Below, one piece after another: positions 34,556-42,780 of a DNA stretch of 64,000 nt. A program made the translations under genes and the position numbers. This DNA comes from Paenibacillus nasutitermitis (GTDB taxonomy: Bacteria > Bacillota > Bacilli > Paenibacillales > Paenibacillaceae), in the NCBI RefSeq assembly GCF_014641075.1, contig NZ_BMHP01000002.1, forward strand, positions 868,001-932,000, in the 5' to 3' direction. The notes under the pieces were generated by a model. That model had not been told where the DNA came from. It saw nothing but the letters and a program-made list of their open reading frames with translations, and made no database searches. Within the stretch, counting starts at the first letter, position 1; each line of letters starts with the position of its first letter.

Positions 34556-35257
34556 TTACTTCGCCTCCGCCAGTTTGGTTCGGCCTAATTCCTGAATAAG
34601 TGCAACAACTTGTTCAATGGTAAGCTCCGAACTATCGATACGTATCGCATCCTTCGCACAAACAAGCGGCGATATTTCACGCTGTTCGTCGCTCAGGTCG
34701 CGTCCTGCGATCTCCGCTTCCAGCTGCTCCAGCGAGACTCCTGTGCGGTCCTTCAATTCCTGATACCTTCTGAGTGCTCTGATATGCACACTTGCGGTAA
34801 GGAATATTTTCAATTCGGCGTCCGGCAGAACATGGGTGCCAATATCGCGGCCATCCATAACAATGCCCCTTGCCGCGGCTAGCTGCCGCTGCAGCTCCAC
34901 CAACCGGATACGTACCGATTCATGCGAAGCCACCTGTGATACATGCTGCGTTACATCACGTGAACGAATTTCAGACGTTACATCTTCCTCATTCAGAAAT
35001 ACCATTTGACCGTTCTCACCAGGAGCAAGGCGAATATTCAGGACTTCCACAAGCTCCTTGAGCCTGTCCTGCTCACCCGGATCGATCCCCGCCCGATTGG
35101 CGGCGAGCGTTACGGCACGATACATGGCTCCCGTGTCGATGTAAACATAGCCGAGTTGTTCGGCAACCTTGCGTGCCACCGTGCTTTTGCCGGCACCGGC
35201 AGGTCCGTCAATCGCTACGTTAATGCGGTCGCTACAGCGTCCCCCATTGTTGCTCAA
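34556..35257 (-). CDS. cmk: Cytidylate kinase
   Basis: Phosphorylates CMP and dCMP. The protein contains the P-loop IDGPAGAGKSTVARK, GYVYIDTGAMYRAVTL, GRDIGTHVLPDAELKIFLTAS and the RDLSDEQREISPL lid region. I chose the TTG at 35257 (233 aa) because AAGGAGG lies about 10 nt upstream; an ATG at 35296 is only 20 bp from the upstream terminator and would add a Gly/Asn-rich tail. The start is the least certain point. Confidence 0.93.
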   Translation of the reverse strand: MSNNGGRCSDRINVAIDGPAGAGKSTVARKVAEQLGYVYIDTGAMYRAVTLAANRAGIDPGEQDRLKELVEVLNIRLAPGENGQMVFLNEEDVTSEIRSRDVTQHVSQVASHESVRIRLVELQRQLAAARGIVMDGRDIGTHVLPDAELKIFLTASVHIRALRRYQELKDRTGVSLEQLEAEIAGRDLSDEQREISPLVCAKDAIRIDSSELTIEQVVALIQELGRTKLAEAK

Positions 35258-35315
35258 CGGTGTACAACCTCCTTGAGAGCCGTTAGCGGTTTTCATCCCA
35301 TGCTCTGATCATCAA

Positions 35316-35337
35316 GAAAAAAGCAGGCTCTGCCTGC
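35316..35337 (-). terminator. Rho-independent terminator before cmk
   Basis: GCAGGC and GCCTGC pair around 3 nt (35323-35337), followed on the minus strand by TTTTTT. It ends transcription of the ypfB-like gene. Confidence 0.8.
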
Positions 35338-35391
35338 GATAGTAGAAATTATACCACAGCGGTTTTGAAGATGCAAAGAACGCGAGTCGTG

Positions 35392-35598
35392 TCAGAGGGG
35401 CGTCCCTTCCAACCGATCCACGCCTGTTACCCACATCCGCACTTGCGGAATCTGCAGCGCAAGCTGACTGATCACCAGAGCGACCAGCAATGTAATAATC
35501 ATTTTTTTGAGCACTTGCGAGACTTCATCGGATAACTGTTCAACCCCCTTTAAACGTTTGTCGCGCCTGTTGCCAGTCATTTTTTGCCAAAGCTTCAT
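35392..35598 (-). CDS. Small YpfB-like membrane protein
   Basis: A 68-aa protein beginning MKLWQKMTGNRRDKRLKGVE, with one hydrophobic segment (about residues 36-52, IITLLVALVISQLAL) and a short polar tail. The ATG at 35598 has AAAGGAGAGG 8 nt upstream; the longer frame has no such site. In B. subtilis a small gene, ypfB, occupies the same place between ypfA and cmk. Function unknown. Confidence 0.75.
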   Translation of the reverse strand: MKLWQKMTGNRRDKRLKGVEQLSDEVSQVLKKMIITLLVALVISQLALQIPQVRMWVTGVDRLEGTPL

Positions 35599-35700
35599 GA
35601 AATGCGCCTCTCCTTTGTATACTGCAGAAAAAACAGTATGGAAGTCTGAGGTTAGTTTTTCATATCGCAATTGTCATTATGCGCCTTCGTCCTAAAATGA

Positions 35701-36354
35701 TCAGCTTTTTCGGATATCCAGCTGGCGCTCGAAGCAGAAACGAATAATTTTCTGTCTTTCCCCGTCCGTAATACCTGAAAATTTAGCCATTACCTGAACC
35801 TTGCCCGTTTCTGTCCTTTTTACCCGCACTACCTCTGCCTTGAACTGGGCATGATCCAGGCTGCCGTTGCGATAAGGCACAAGCAGCCAGCAATCCAATG
35901 TGGTCCCTTCCGTTATTGGCCATTTGCCATCGGCGAGAAACGAAATACCACCGCCCCCCACATCATCGGTCACACCGATAAACCGGACCTGCTCCGACAT
36001 CTTGATTGCCAATTCCAGTTCCGCCGCCACACGAAGAAAATGCCGCCTCTGGACTTTCGTGATGGTTTGCGGATCCGGCTTGCGAATTCGGATCATTTTG
36101 ACGACGTCCTCTTTAAAACCAAGCACATGTGAGTTGAAGTAATGTTTGACGCCATCGCCGGTCATGAAATATGCCGATAATTCGTCTCCCAGGAACAGCC
36201 GCTTGTACCGCCCCGTCCTCTCAAGGATCGGGATATCGATAAGGAGCTCGTCCTCTTGTTCATCCGATACCCTTGATTTGTATTCTATGTTCGCTTCTTC
36301 TTCATCGGAAGAGGCAACTTGAAGATACAGAAACTGATTCACTTTCGGCAGCAT
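35701..36354 (-). CDS. PilZ domain protein, probable c-di-GMP receptor (YpfA/DgrA type)
   Basis: A 217-aa protein with an N-terminal YcgR-like domain (about residues 1-95). The C-terminal PilZ domain starts with the c-di-GMP binding motif QRRHFLRV (about residue 103) and has DVGGGGISF (about 130), matching RxxxR...(D/N)xSxxG with a Gly in place of Ser. B. subtilis YpfA (DgrA) of this type inhibits flagellar motility at high c-di-GMP. Position next to ypeB and ypfB is the same. Confidence 0.88.
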   Translation of the reverse strand: MLPKVNQFLYLQVASSDEEEANIEYKSRVSDEQEDELLIDIPILERTGRYKRLFLGDELSAYFMTGDGVKHYFNSHVLGFKEDVVKMIRIRKPDPQTITKVQRRHFLRVAAELELAIKMSEQVRFIGVTDDVGGGGISFLADGKWPITEGTTLDCWLLVPYRNGSLDHAQFKAEVVRVKRTETGKVQVMAKFSGITDGERQKIIRFCFERQLDIRKS

Positions 36355-36420
36355 GATCGTCCCCCCATTTTTCTAAATTATAGCATAGCGTGCCAGAAAT
36401 GGGCGAGAGGTGCGGTAACG

Positions 36421-36457
36421 AAAGAAATAGGACATGCAACATAAGTTCGCATGTCCT
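36421..36457 (-). terminator. Rho-independent terminator after ypeB
   Basis: A 9-bp perfect stem AGGACATGC/GCATGTCCT (36429-36457) is followed on the minus strand by ATTTCTTTC, immediately after the ypeB stop. Confidence 0.75.
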
Positions 36458-36462
36458 ATCTT

Positions 36463-37797
36463 CTATTGGGGCATCTGTTCAATAGCTTCTTCAATTCCTG
36501 TTTCGGCATTAATGTAGATCCGGTAAACCCCTTTATTGATTTTACCGACAAACTCGTAACAAAGCACTTCTTCCCCCAAATCGCTTTTGATCAAGGCAAG
36601 CTGCTGCGATTTCGACTGGAAATCAGGATTCAATAAAGCCCTTGCCTGCTCCAGCGTAAGCTTAGGTTTGGGTATCTTTCGGTTATGATGCTCGTATACG
36701 TAATCCGAGGCTTGAAGCCCTACCGTTTCCCCATTATCCAGAGCAACCTTTACCGTTAGCTTGTCGGGGAAGATCAGAACCCCGTCCTGAGAACCTACGA
36801 AGGTGAACACGGATATCGTATCGTAATGGTCGTAATTTATGGCTTTCATTCCCTTATAGCCGTGATGCTCCAGAAACTCCTTTGCCTTGGCTTTTGCTTC
36901 CTTCGCTTGAAGCGCCTGCTTGCCAATCGTGCGGGGATTCTCGAACCAGATCAACTGGCCGCCTTTTTTCGTAAAATCCATCTGAATCGGATTGTTCATA
37001 TTCGGCAGCTCTATTGTAGCGGAATACGACTCGTATTCCGTGCCTTTCCCATTCTCCACCACATTGATATTGTTCGGATCCTGTATCCCCATGAAATCAG
37101 CTGCGATTTTTCTGATGTCTTCGGGCGATTTCATCTGGCCGCTGAGCATATTAATCGTTCTTTTCTGATACATGCTGGCAACCGATGGCCCCCAGTTGAT
37201 TTCCGGGTATTCGCTGACTTCTTTGTCAACCGTTTTGAACCCGTCAATGATGGTGTTGTCATTTGTCGATTTTTCGGACGCCAGCGCGACTTCAACATCC
37301 ATCCAGCGCAGGTTTTTTGCCAACACTTTATCCTGCACGGTGTTCAATTCTTTGGAGATCTGCTCGGAGTTCGCATATAGCGTTTTGAGCATTTTGTGTT
37401 CATCATCCGTCAGCGGCTGCTTCGTCAAATCCCTTACAGATGTTTTATAGGAGAAGTTTGCGATCTTGGAGAGGAACTCCTCTGTTTTGTTGAACGGCAG
37501 CAGCGTCAGCGGTAGCTGGTTGATCTCGTTCTGCGCTTCGCTGGTTAGACGCCATACATTAACAAGCCCCTTGCGTTGATAGCCTTGTGAAGCGGCATTG
37601 ACGGCAAGCGTATTGCCTAACTGCCTGTGAAGCTGCGACACATGGTAAGTCAAATCATGAAAGGCCCGCTGGTACTGGTTCTCGGCTTTGATCAAAACCG
37701 AATTCTTCTCTTGATGCTCCTGGTAGCCCCAATAAATCGAACCGATAAAAAACAGCGTCATTACCGGGAACAACACGGCGCTTAATCGACGGTACAT
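36463..37797 (-). CDS. ypeB: Germination protein YpeB
   Basis: Spore protein that stabilises the cortex-lytic enzyme SleB and is required for its activity in germination. The 444-aa protein has an N-terminal membrane anchor (about residues 6-22), a helical region, and C-terminal PepSY-type domains (for example LTLEQARALLNPDFQSKSQ and CYEFVGKINKGVYRIYINAE). In B. subtilis it is transcribed behind sleB; here no sleB is adjacent and the next gene upstream encodes a 51-aa Cys protein. Confidence 0.93.
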   Translation of the reverse strand: MYRRLSAVLFPVMTLFFIGSIYWGYQEHQEKNSVLIKAENQYQRAFHDLTYHVSQLHRQLGNTLAVNAASQGYQRKGLVNVWRLTSEAQNEINQLPLTLLPFNKTEEFLSKIANFSYKTSVRDLTKQPLTDDEHKMLKTLYANSEQISKELNTVQDKVLAKNLRWMDVEVALASEKSTNDNTIIDGFKTVDKEVSEYPEINWGPSVASMYQKRTINMLSGQMKSPEDIRKIAADFMGIQDPNNINVVENGKGTEYESYSATIELPNMNNPIQMDFTKKGGQLIWFENPRTIGKQALQAKEAKAKAKEFLEHHGYKGMKAINYDHYDTISVFTFVGSQDGVLIFPDKLTVKVALDNGETVGLQASDYVYEHHNRKIPKPKLTLEQARALLNPDFQSKSQQLALIKSDLGEEVLCYEFVGKINKGVYRIYINAETGIEEAIEQMPQ

Positions 37798-37917
37798 AAG
37801 GCAAAAGCTCCTTTCGTATGCAAAACCTGGTGTTAGTTTGGTTTGCAGGAAGGAGCTTTATGCATAAAGATTAAACACATTTGGTACACGAGGTATTCCT
37901 TTTTCGGTACCGCTTTT

Positions 37918-38073
37918 CTAAAGAGCCTCTTCCACTTCAAAATCATGTTCGTTGTTGCAGAGGCATTGCTTGAAGCCGGTGTCGATGCGGTCATTATCCT
38001 TTCGTCCGCGAAGCACAAATTTCTCTCCGCATAGTTTGCAGCGAATTCTCACTTTAACCCTGGCCGTGATCAT
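37918..38073 (-). CDS. Unrecognised 51-aa cysteine-containing protein
   Basis: A short frame from ATG 38073 (GGGAGG 5 nt upstream) to TAG 37918. The product begins MITARVKVRIRCKLCGEKFV and continues LRGRKDNDRIDTGFKQCLCN with an acidic end (HDFEVEEAL). CxxC and a later CxC suggest a zinc-binding ribbon. It stands between prsW and ypeB, where B. subtilis has sleB. I do not recognise the family. The ribosome-binding site and patterned cysteines support it as real. Confidence 0.7.
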   Translation of the reverse strand: MITARVKVRIRCKLCGEKFVLRGRKDNDRIDTGFKQCLCNNEHDFEVEEAL

Positions 38074-38211
38074 TTTTTCCTCCCGTCAAAAAGAAAAAAC
38101 GATCGCCTTTATTCGAGGCTACCCGTCTTTCCCTTCTGAAAATATAAGTAAATCTAATATTAAATGTGGCGGAGCCCGTCGTACCTTATAGTCCTATTAT
38201 AGACAGAGAAG

Positions 38212-38907
38212 CTATAATTTAATCTCTTCCTCCCGCACAAGAAGCGCGAACGGTGACCGGGCGTTTGCCCGGTTCATTTTACGTATTCCTTTCACCCACA
38301 AATAAATCATCAGCGGCACGATAAACCATACCCAGTATGTGGTGCCGGAGCCCATAATCCAGTCATACACGCCATGTTCCGCTACCGGAATAGCAGCAGC
38401 CAGCAAAATATATTTGCCGCTCGACTTTTTGGGGGCGAATTTCGCTTTCCCCAGATAATACCCCATCGTGACGCCGAACAAAGCATGTCCCGAAACGGGC
38501 AGAAGCGCGCGGAAAATCAGCGTTCCCACGGAGGCTGGCTGAAATACCGCATACAGCACATTCTCAAGTGTCGCAAATCCAAGCGAAATGGCGACCGCAT
38601 ATACAATTCCATCATAAGGCTCATCGAACTCCGTATGATTATAAATAATATGATAAAGCACGAACCACTTGACCAATTCCTCCACACCTGCAGAAATGAC
38701 AAATGCAAACAGGAAAGGATGATCGCCCCAAAGGAGGGTCAAGCCTCGTTGGATGACCATAATAGGCAGCACCACAACGACACCGAGAAGAAATACCCGC
38801 AGTACCATATGAATCGGTTCGGTATCGTAACGGTCCTTCAAATAAAAATAGGTCAGCAGTGAAATTCCGGGCGCAACCGCTCCGGTTAATATGGAAAAAA
38901 GCAGCAT
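38212..38907 (-). CDS. prsW: PrsW-type intramembrane protease
   Basis: Glutamic-type membrane protease; in B. subtilis it makes the first cut in the anti-sigma factor RsiW. The 231-aa protein has seven or so hydrophobic segments and the conserved AGVEELVKWFVLY (EExxK-like, about residue 76), GFATLENVLY and GHALFGVTMGYY motifs. The substrate here is unknown because no anti-sigma gene is adjacent. Order prsW then ypeB follows B. subtilis, minus sleB. Confidence 0.92.
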   Translation of the reverse strand: MLLFSILTGAVAPGISLLTYFYLKDRYDTEPIHMVLRVFLLGVVVVLPIMVIQRGLTLLWGDHPFLFAFVISAGVEELVKWFVLYHIIYNHTEFDEPYDGIVYAVAISLGFATLENVLYAVFQPASVGTLIFRALLPVSGHALFGVTMGYYLGKAKFAPKKSSGKYILLAAAIPVAEHGVYDWIMGSGTTYWVWFIVPLMIYLWVKGIRKMNRANARSPFALLVREEEIKL

Positions 38908-38946
38908 CTCCCTCGTCTGTCACCTCCTGGTGTCTATCTTGCTCTC

Positions 38947-40203
38947 TTAAACCCAGCCGCGGTAACGTGAAGCCTCGGCTATCTTACGTACGCCAACCAT
39001 ATAGGCTGCAAGCCTCATATCTACCTTGCGGGCAAGGTGCAGGTCATGTACCTGGTTAAATCCGCGGATCATCATTTGCTGAAGCCTGCTGACCACATCC
39101 GATTCGGACCAGTAATAACCCTGGTTGTTCTGAACCCATTCAAAATAGGACACAATGACACCGCCCGCGCTTGCCAGCACATCCGGCACCAGAAGGATGC
39201 CGCGGCTGGTGACGATTCGCGTGGCCTCCATCGTAGTCGGCCCGTTGGCCGCTTCCACGATAATCTTCGCCCGGATCTTCTCGGCGTTATCCACGGTAAT
39301 CTGATTCTCAATTGCTGCGGGCACAAGAACGTCGCACTCAAGCTGAAGCAGCTCTTCATTGGTGATCGTTTCACGGAACAGATTCGTCACTGTACCGAAG
39401 GAATCCCTGCGATCCAGCAGTGAATCAATATCCAGCCCTTCTTTATTATACAACGCTCCGTTCACATCGGAAATACCTATTACTTTGGCACCGGCATCAT
39501 TCATGAATTTCGCCAAGAAACTCCCCGCATTTCCAAAGCCCTGAATGACCACCGTCGCATTGTTCAGTTGAATGCCTTTGACCCGGAGAGCCTCGTCGAT
39601 CATAATCGCCACTCCGCGTGCCGTCGCAGTTTCACGTCCCAGAGAACCGCCGAGCACAATCGGCTTTCCGGTAATGAAGCCGGGTGAATCAAATTCGCGG
39701 ATCCGGCTGTATTCATCCAGCATCCAGGCCATAATTTGCGAATTGGTCATCACATCCGGTGCGGGAATATCTTTGGTCGGACCGACCAGCTGGCTGATCG
39801 CACGGACATATCCGCGGCTTAGCCTTTCCAGCTCACGGAAGGACATTTGGCGTGGATCGCAAATAATGCCTCCTTTTCCACCGCCAAACGGCAGGTCCGC
39901 AATTCCGCATTTCAGACTCATCCAAATCGAAAGGGCTTTGACTTCATTCTCGTTGACATCGGGATGAAAACGGACGCCCCCTTTTGTAGGTCCGACCGCA
40001 TCATTGTGCTGAGCCCGGTATCCCACAAACACGCGCGTTTTTCCATTGTCCATGCGTACAGGAATCCGTACTGTAAGAAGACGCATCGGCTCTTTGAGCA
40101 ACTCAACCATTTGCTCATCGTAACCCAGCTTGCGAAGCGCATCCTCGATCACGGTCTGCGTCGATGCCAGCATATCATTTTTACTTGACATTGTATCCGT
40201 CAT
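38947..40203 (-). CDS. gudB: Glutamate dehydrogenase (Glu/Leu/Phe/Val dehydrogenase family)
   Basis: Reversible oxidative deamination of glutamate to 2-oxoglutarate. The protein has PFGGGKGGIICDP (catalytic Lys region), VGPTKDIPAPDV, the Rossmann VIQGFGNAG and VPAAIENQIT, typical of the 420-aa hexameric NAD enzymes. I chose the ATG at 40203 (418 aa) with GGTGG upstream; the frame is open to 40227. The symbol follows the position between prsW and ypbH, as for B. subtilis gudB. The duplication that inactivates gudB in strain 168 could not be assessed by eye. Confidence 0.92.
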   Translation of the reverse strand: MTDTMSSKNDMLASTQTVIEDALRKLGYDEQMVELLKEPMRLLTVRIPVRMDNGKTRVFVGYRAQHNDAVGPTKGGVRFHPDVNENEVKALSIWMSLKCGIADLPFGGGKGGIICDPRQMSFRELERLSRGYVRAISQLVGPTKDIPAPDVMTNSQIMAWMLDEYSRIREFDSPGFITGKPIVLGGSLGRETATARGVAIMIDEALRVKGIQLNNATVVIQGFGNAGSFLAKFMNDAGAKVIGISDVNGALYNKEGLDIDSLLDRRDSFGTVTNLFRETITNEELLQLECDVLVPAAIENQITVDNAEKIRAKIIVEAANGPTTMEATRIVTSRGILLVPDVLASAGGVIVSYFEWVQNNQGYYWSESDVVSRLQQMMIRGFNQVHDLHLARKVDMRLAAYMVGVRKIAEASRYRGWV

Positions 40204-40276
40204 ATATAAACGCCACCACCTTTTCATTCCATAATATGAACGGTAATGGACCGTGCTATGCGAAAAGGCGGAGAGG

Positions 40277-40398
40277 GTGAATCAATTTCATAACTAGAAA
40301 AAAACCGCTTAATTTACACTACATATAGGTTTGTTGGAGTTATACAATCAACAATTGTGAAAGATTAAGCTGAATATGCAATTATGAAATTGATTCGC
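40277..40398. repeat. Three-level nested inverted repeat upstream of gudB
   Basis: The outermost arms, 40277-40293 and 40382-40398, pair over 17 bp with one G-T pair (core GAATCAATTTCATAA). Inside lie GCTTAAT (40307-40313) with ATTAAGC (40364-40370), and TTGTTG (40331-40336) with CAACAA (40349-40354). The element is AT-rich, symmetrical and lies between the ypbH terminator and the gudB start. It could be an extended RNA/DNA hairpin, a set of operators or a small non-autonomous element. Confidence 0.8.
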
Positions 40399-40404
40399 TA
40401 TCAA

Positions 40405-40452
40405 ACAAAAAAAGCATCGTGCAAACGGAAAAGAGAACCGCTGCAGATGCTT
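40405..40452 (-). terminator. Rho-independent terminator after mecA/ypbH
   Basis: AAGCATC (40412-40418) pairs with GATGCTT (40446-40452) at the base of a longer imperfect hairpin; seven T follow on the minus strand. Confidence 0.82.
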
Positions 40453-40465
40453 GGAAAGGTTTATT

Positions 40466-41074
40466 TTAAAAATAAGTGCAAATTTCGGAAACCGCCTTGG
40501 CGGGCATAATCACTTTGCCGTATTCCTCGAGTATGGCCGTTGTGACGGATGTCGCTTCCCCGTATTCGGCAAGCAGGGCAATGACCGCGTGATAGCGCGC
40601 AAGTTCCAGCCCTTCCGATTCAAGGACAAGCATATATTTGCCGTTATAGGAATATAAACGTCCATCTTCCGTTATTTCGGCCGCCATGATTTGCTTGCAG
40701 ACGGCAATGACATCTTCGATGTCCCGGAAAGCATACATAACGATATCGCTTTGCTCAAGCGTGACTTCAAGCTCGTAAACGTCCTCATCGTGGTCCTCTT
40801 CCTCCAATGAGCGTTCTTCCGGCTTGAGATTTACTTTGCCTCTTGTGACGATGACGACCATTCCCTGTGCCGGGAGCGCAAATACTTCAACAGCAAGCGG
40901 ACCGCTCGCATCAAATCCGAGTTCATTATAAGCCTGATCCATCATCTCGCTGAACAGCTCGTGCACCTTCGGAATTTCGCGCCACATGTCCTCCTTCTGG
41001 ATCCCACGCTCCAGCAGGTCGTCGAACGTCAGAAAAATACGTATTTTATCTTGATTGAGTCGTTCGATTTTCAT
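40466..41074 (-). CDS. MecA/YpbH family adaptor protein
   Basis: ClpC adaptor that delivers substrates such as competence factors to the protease. The protein begins MKIERLNQDKIRIFLTFDDL (202 aa from the ATG at 41074, with GAAGGGGGA upstream). It has an N-terminal target-binding part, an acidic linker (EERSLEEEDHDEDVYEL, about residues 95-111) and a C-terminal ClpC-binding domain. B. subtilis has two paralogues; the position next to gudB and the N-terminal wording fit YpbH (MecB) better than MecA. Confidence 0.88.
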   Translation of the reverse strand: MKIERLNQDKIRIFLTFDDLLERGIQKEDMWREIPKVHELFSEMMDQAYNELGFDASGPLAVEVFALPAQGMVVIVTRGKVNLKPEERSLEEEDHDEDVYELEVTLEQSDIVMYAFRDIEDVIAVCKQIMAAEITEDGRLYSYNGKYMLVLESEGLELARYHAVIALLAEYGEATSVTTAILEEYGKVIMPAKAVSEICTYF

Positions 41075-41087
41075 GATAGGATCCCCC

Positions 41088-41140
41088 TTCTCGAAAGCAT
41101 CTGCTTCGTTTTTGCGGAGCAAAATCGTCTTCGAAAGCGC
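41088..41140. repeat. Palindromic repeat locus C (diverged copies)
   Basis: A hairpin GTTTTTGC-GGA-GCAAAATC lies at about 41108-41126, followed by TCTTCGAAAGCGC and preceded by TCGAAAGCATCTGC, the tail of a previous unit. Arrangement and tail resemble clusters at 27184-27272 and 56983-57175; AAGCATCTGC is shared with the latter. It lies just upstream of the mecA/ypbH ribosome-binding site. Confidence 0.6.
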
Positions 41141-41256
41141 ACAAACGCGGCATTATTGGTTATAACAGCGTATGAAGCGCGCGCTGATTGGTGATTAAAT
41201 CGTGCTATGTAACTATGTTAGCATGTCTGTGATTGGAATGCTACTTATGAACACAT

Positions 41257-41313
41257 AAAAAAAGAATCGCCGGACCGTCTCCATATATACGTAATCAGAC
41301 GATCAAACGATTC
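41257..41313 (-). terminator. Rho-independent terminator after the 105-aa gene
   Basis: GAATCG (41264-41269) and CGATTC (41308-41313) close a long hairpin with an inner CGTCT/AGACG; seven T follow on the minus strand. Confidence 0.78.
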
Positions 41314-41318
41314 AATTT

Positions 41319-41636
41319 TTAATGCTTTGCCGCTTCCTCCATAATCTCTTCCACTTGCTGCTTGGCACGGGGTTCCTGGTTCAGCAGCTCCTCAATTTGA
41401 ACCCAGTTTTCGCCTGTTTTTTCTTGGGTGGGCTTGGCATGCTTGGATGCTTTATGCCCGCGGTCCGAGCCGATATTGCGGTTGATCACGGCATCGACTG
41501 CCTTACCCTTCATCCCGCCCCAAACTTCTCCTGCCGCAGAGCTTGCCCAGGCAAACATTCCAGGACGTTTCTTGGCGGCATAAACAGATAATGCCACCCC
41601 TGCAAAACTGCCGAGTAAAAAGCTGCTCCACTTCAT
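41319..41636 (-). CDS. Unrecognised membrane-anchored 105-aa protein
   Basis: A small protein with one N-terminal hydrophobic segment (about residues 5-20, SFLLGSFAGVALSVYAA), then a Lys/Arg- and Gln/Glu-rich soluble part (KHAKPTQEKTGENWVQIEEL) likely to be helical. GGAGG precedes the ATG and a clear terminator follows, so it is a single-gene unit. YtxH-like proteins have this layout, but no motif confirms it. Confidence 0.7.
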   Translation of the reverse strand: MKWSSFLLGSFAGVALSVYAAKKRPGMFAWASSAAGEVWGGMKGKAVDAVINRNIGSDRGHKASKHAKPTQEKTGENWVQIEELLNQEPRAKQQVEEIMEEAAKH

Positions 41637-41838
41637 CGGTAAGCCTCCTTTGACTGATCAGGTGATTGGTGCCCCGAGCTAAGAGCGGGCTCAAGACTTC
41701 CTGAATTCAAGTATAGTTTGACCCAACCGGGCGGCTGTCATTCCGTTATCAGTATGTTACAATGATTGGACTGAATTACGCCGATTCATTGTGAATCATT
41801 CCATTCAATGGACATTCAAACACCCCAGGAGGAATACG

Positions 41839-42780
41839 ATGCCGACCTTACAAAAAAATAAAATTTTTCTGGTACTCACCCTTGGAACTTTGCTGATCTC
41901 GGGCTGCGCCTCAAAAACGGGAAACGTCCCGTCAAATGATAATGCTATTGCGAACGCGCCATCGACGCAGTCTGACTCTAATGGAACAAACACGTCACAA
42001 GACCCGGAACCCGCAGATCCCGAAGCAAGCAAGACACCGGAGCCAAACGGCGCTGTGAACAGCGGAGGAGGCGGCGAAAGCACGAAGGAGCCTTCGGAAC
42101 AGAAGCCGGAGGAATCAGATCCCCCAAAGAAGCTTTACAAAATGTCCAAAGCTTACCGCTTTGAACCCATCGGGAGCGATACTCCGGACAAGGTAGTGCT
42201 GCTCACTTTCGATGACGGCCCCAAAGAGGATGAAATGATCAGCAGTCTGCTCGACACACTGGATAAGCATAAAGCAAAAGCTGTCTTCTTCGTTAACGGC
42301 TACCGCGTTAAAAGCCATCCGGAGCTGCTTAAAAAAATAGCCGACCGCGGACAGACGATCGGCAATCATTCATGGGACCACATTGATTTAAAGAAAGAAT
42401 CGGCTGAGAAGATTGAAAAGCAGATTGGGGATGTGCAGGATATCGTGAAGGAAACCATTGGTACGGAGCCCGTATTCTTCCGGCCGCCATTTGGTTCGGG
42501 AGGCGACAAGGTCGCAGCGATCGTCAACAAGAAAGGCATGCTTTATACGACTTGGTCAAACGGTTCCCTGGACTGGGACAAAAAAAGCACGAAGGAGCAG
42601 CCCGAGCTGGTCATAAAAAACGTCCTGGAGCAGCTCCATCCCGGAGCCAACATTCTGATGCACGAGCTTCCCTGGACGGTCGAAGCGCTGGATACGCTTC
42701 TGACCAAACTGGAAGCGAAAGGATACGGATTTATTGATCCCCAGACGATTGATCCGGGTGTGGATCAGACTTCAAAGTAA
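41839..42780 (+). CDS. Polysaccharide deacetylase lipoprotein
   Basis: Exported NodB-domain deacetylase, probably acting on peptidoglycan or another N-acetylated cell-wall polymer. The 313-aa protein starts at ATG 41839 with AGGAGG upstream. It has a signal peptide with lipobox LLISGC, a Ser/Thr/Pro/Glu-rich linker to about residue 110, then the NodB domain: LLTFDDGPKEDEM, IGNHSWDHIDL (metal His pair) and FFRPPFGSGG. The ORF ends 50 bp inside the convergent phosphoesterase gene. It is one of only three plus-strand genes here. Confidence 0.92.
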   Translation: MPTLQKNKIFLVLTLGTLLISGCASKTGNVPSNDNAIANAPSTQSDSNGTNTSQDPEPADPEASKTPEPNGAVNSGGGGESTKEPSEQKPEESDPPKKLYKMSKAYRFEPIGSDTPDKVVLLTFDDGPKEDEMISSLLDTLDKHKAKAVFFVNGYRVKSHPELLKKIADRGQTIGNHSWDHIDLKKESAEKIEKQIGDVQDIVKETIGTEPVFFRPPFGSGGDKVAAIVNKKGMLYTTWSNGSLDWDKKSTKEQPELVIKNVLEQLHPGANILMHELPWTVEALDTLLTKLEAKGYGFIDPQTIDPGVDQTSK

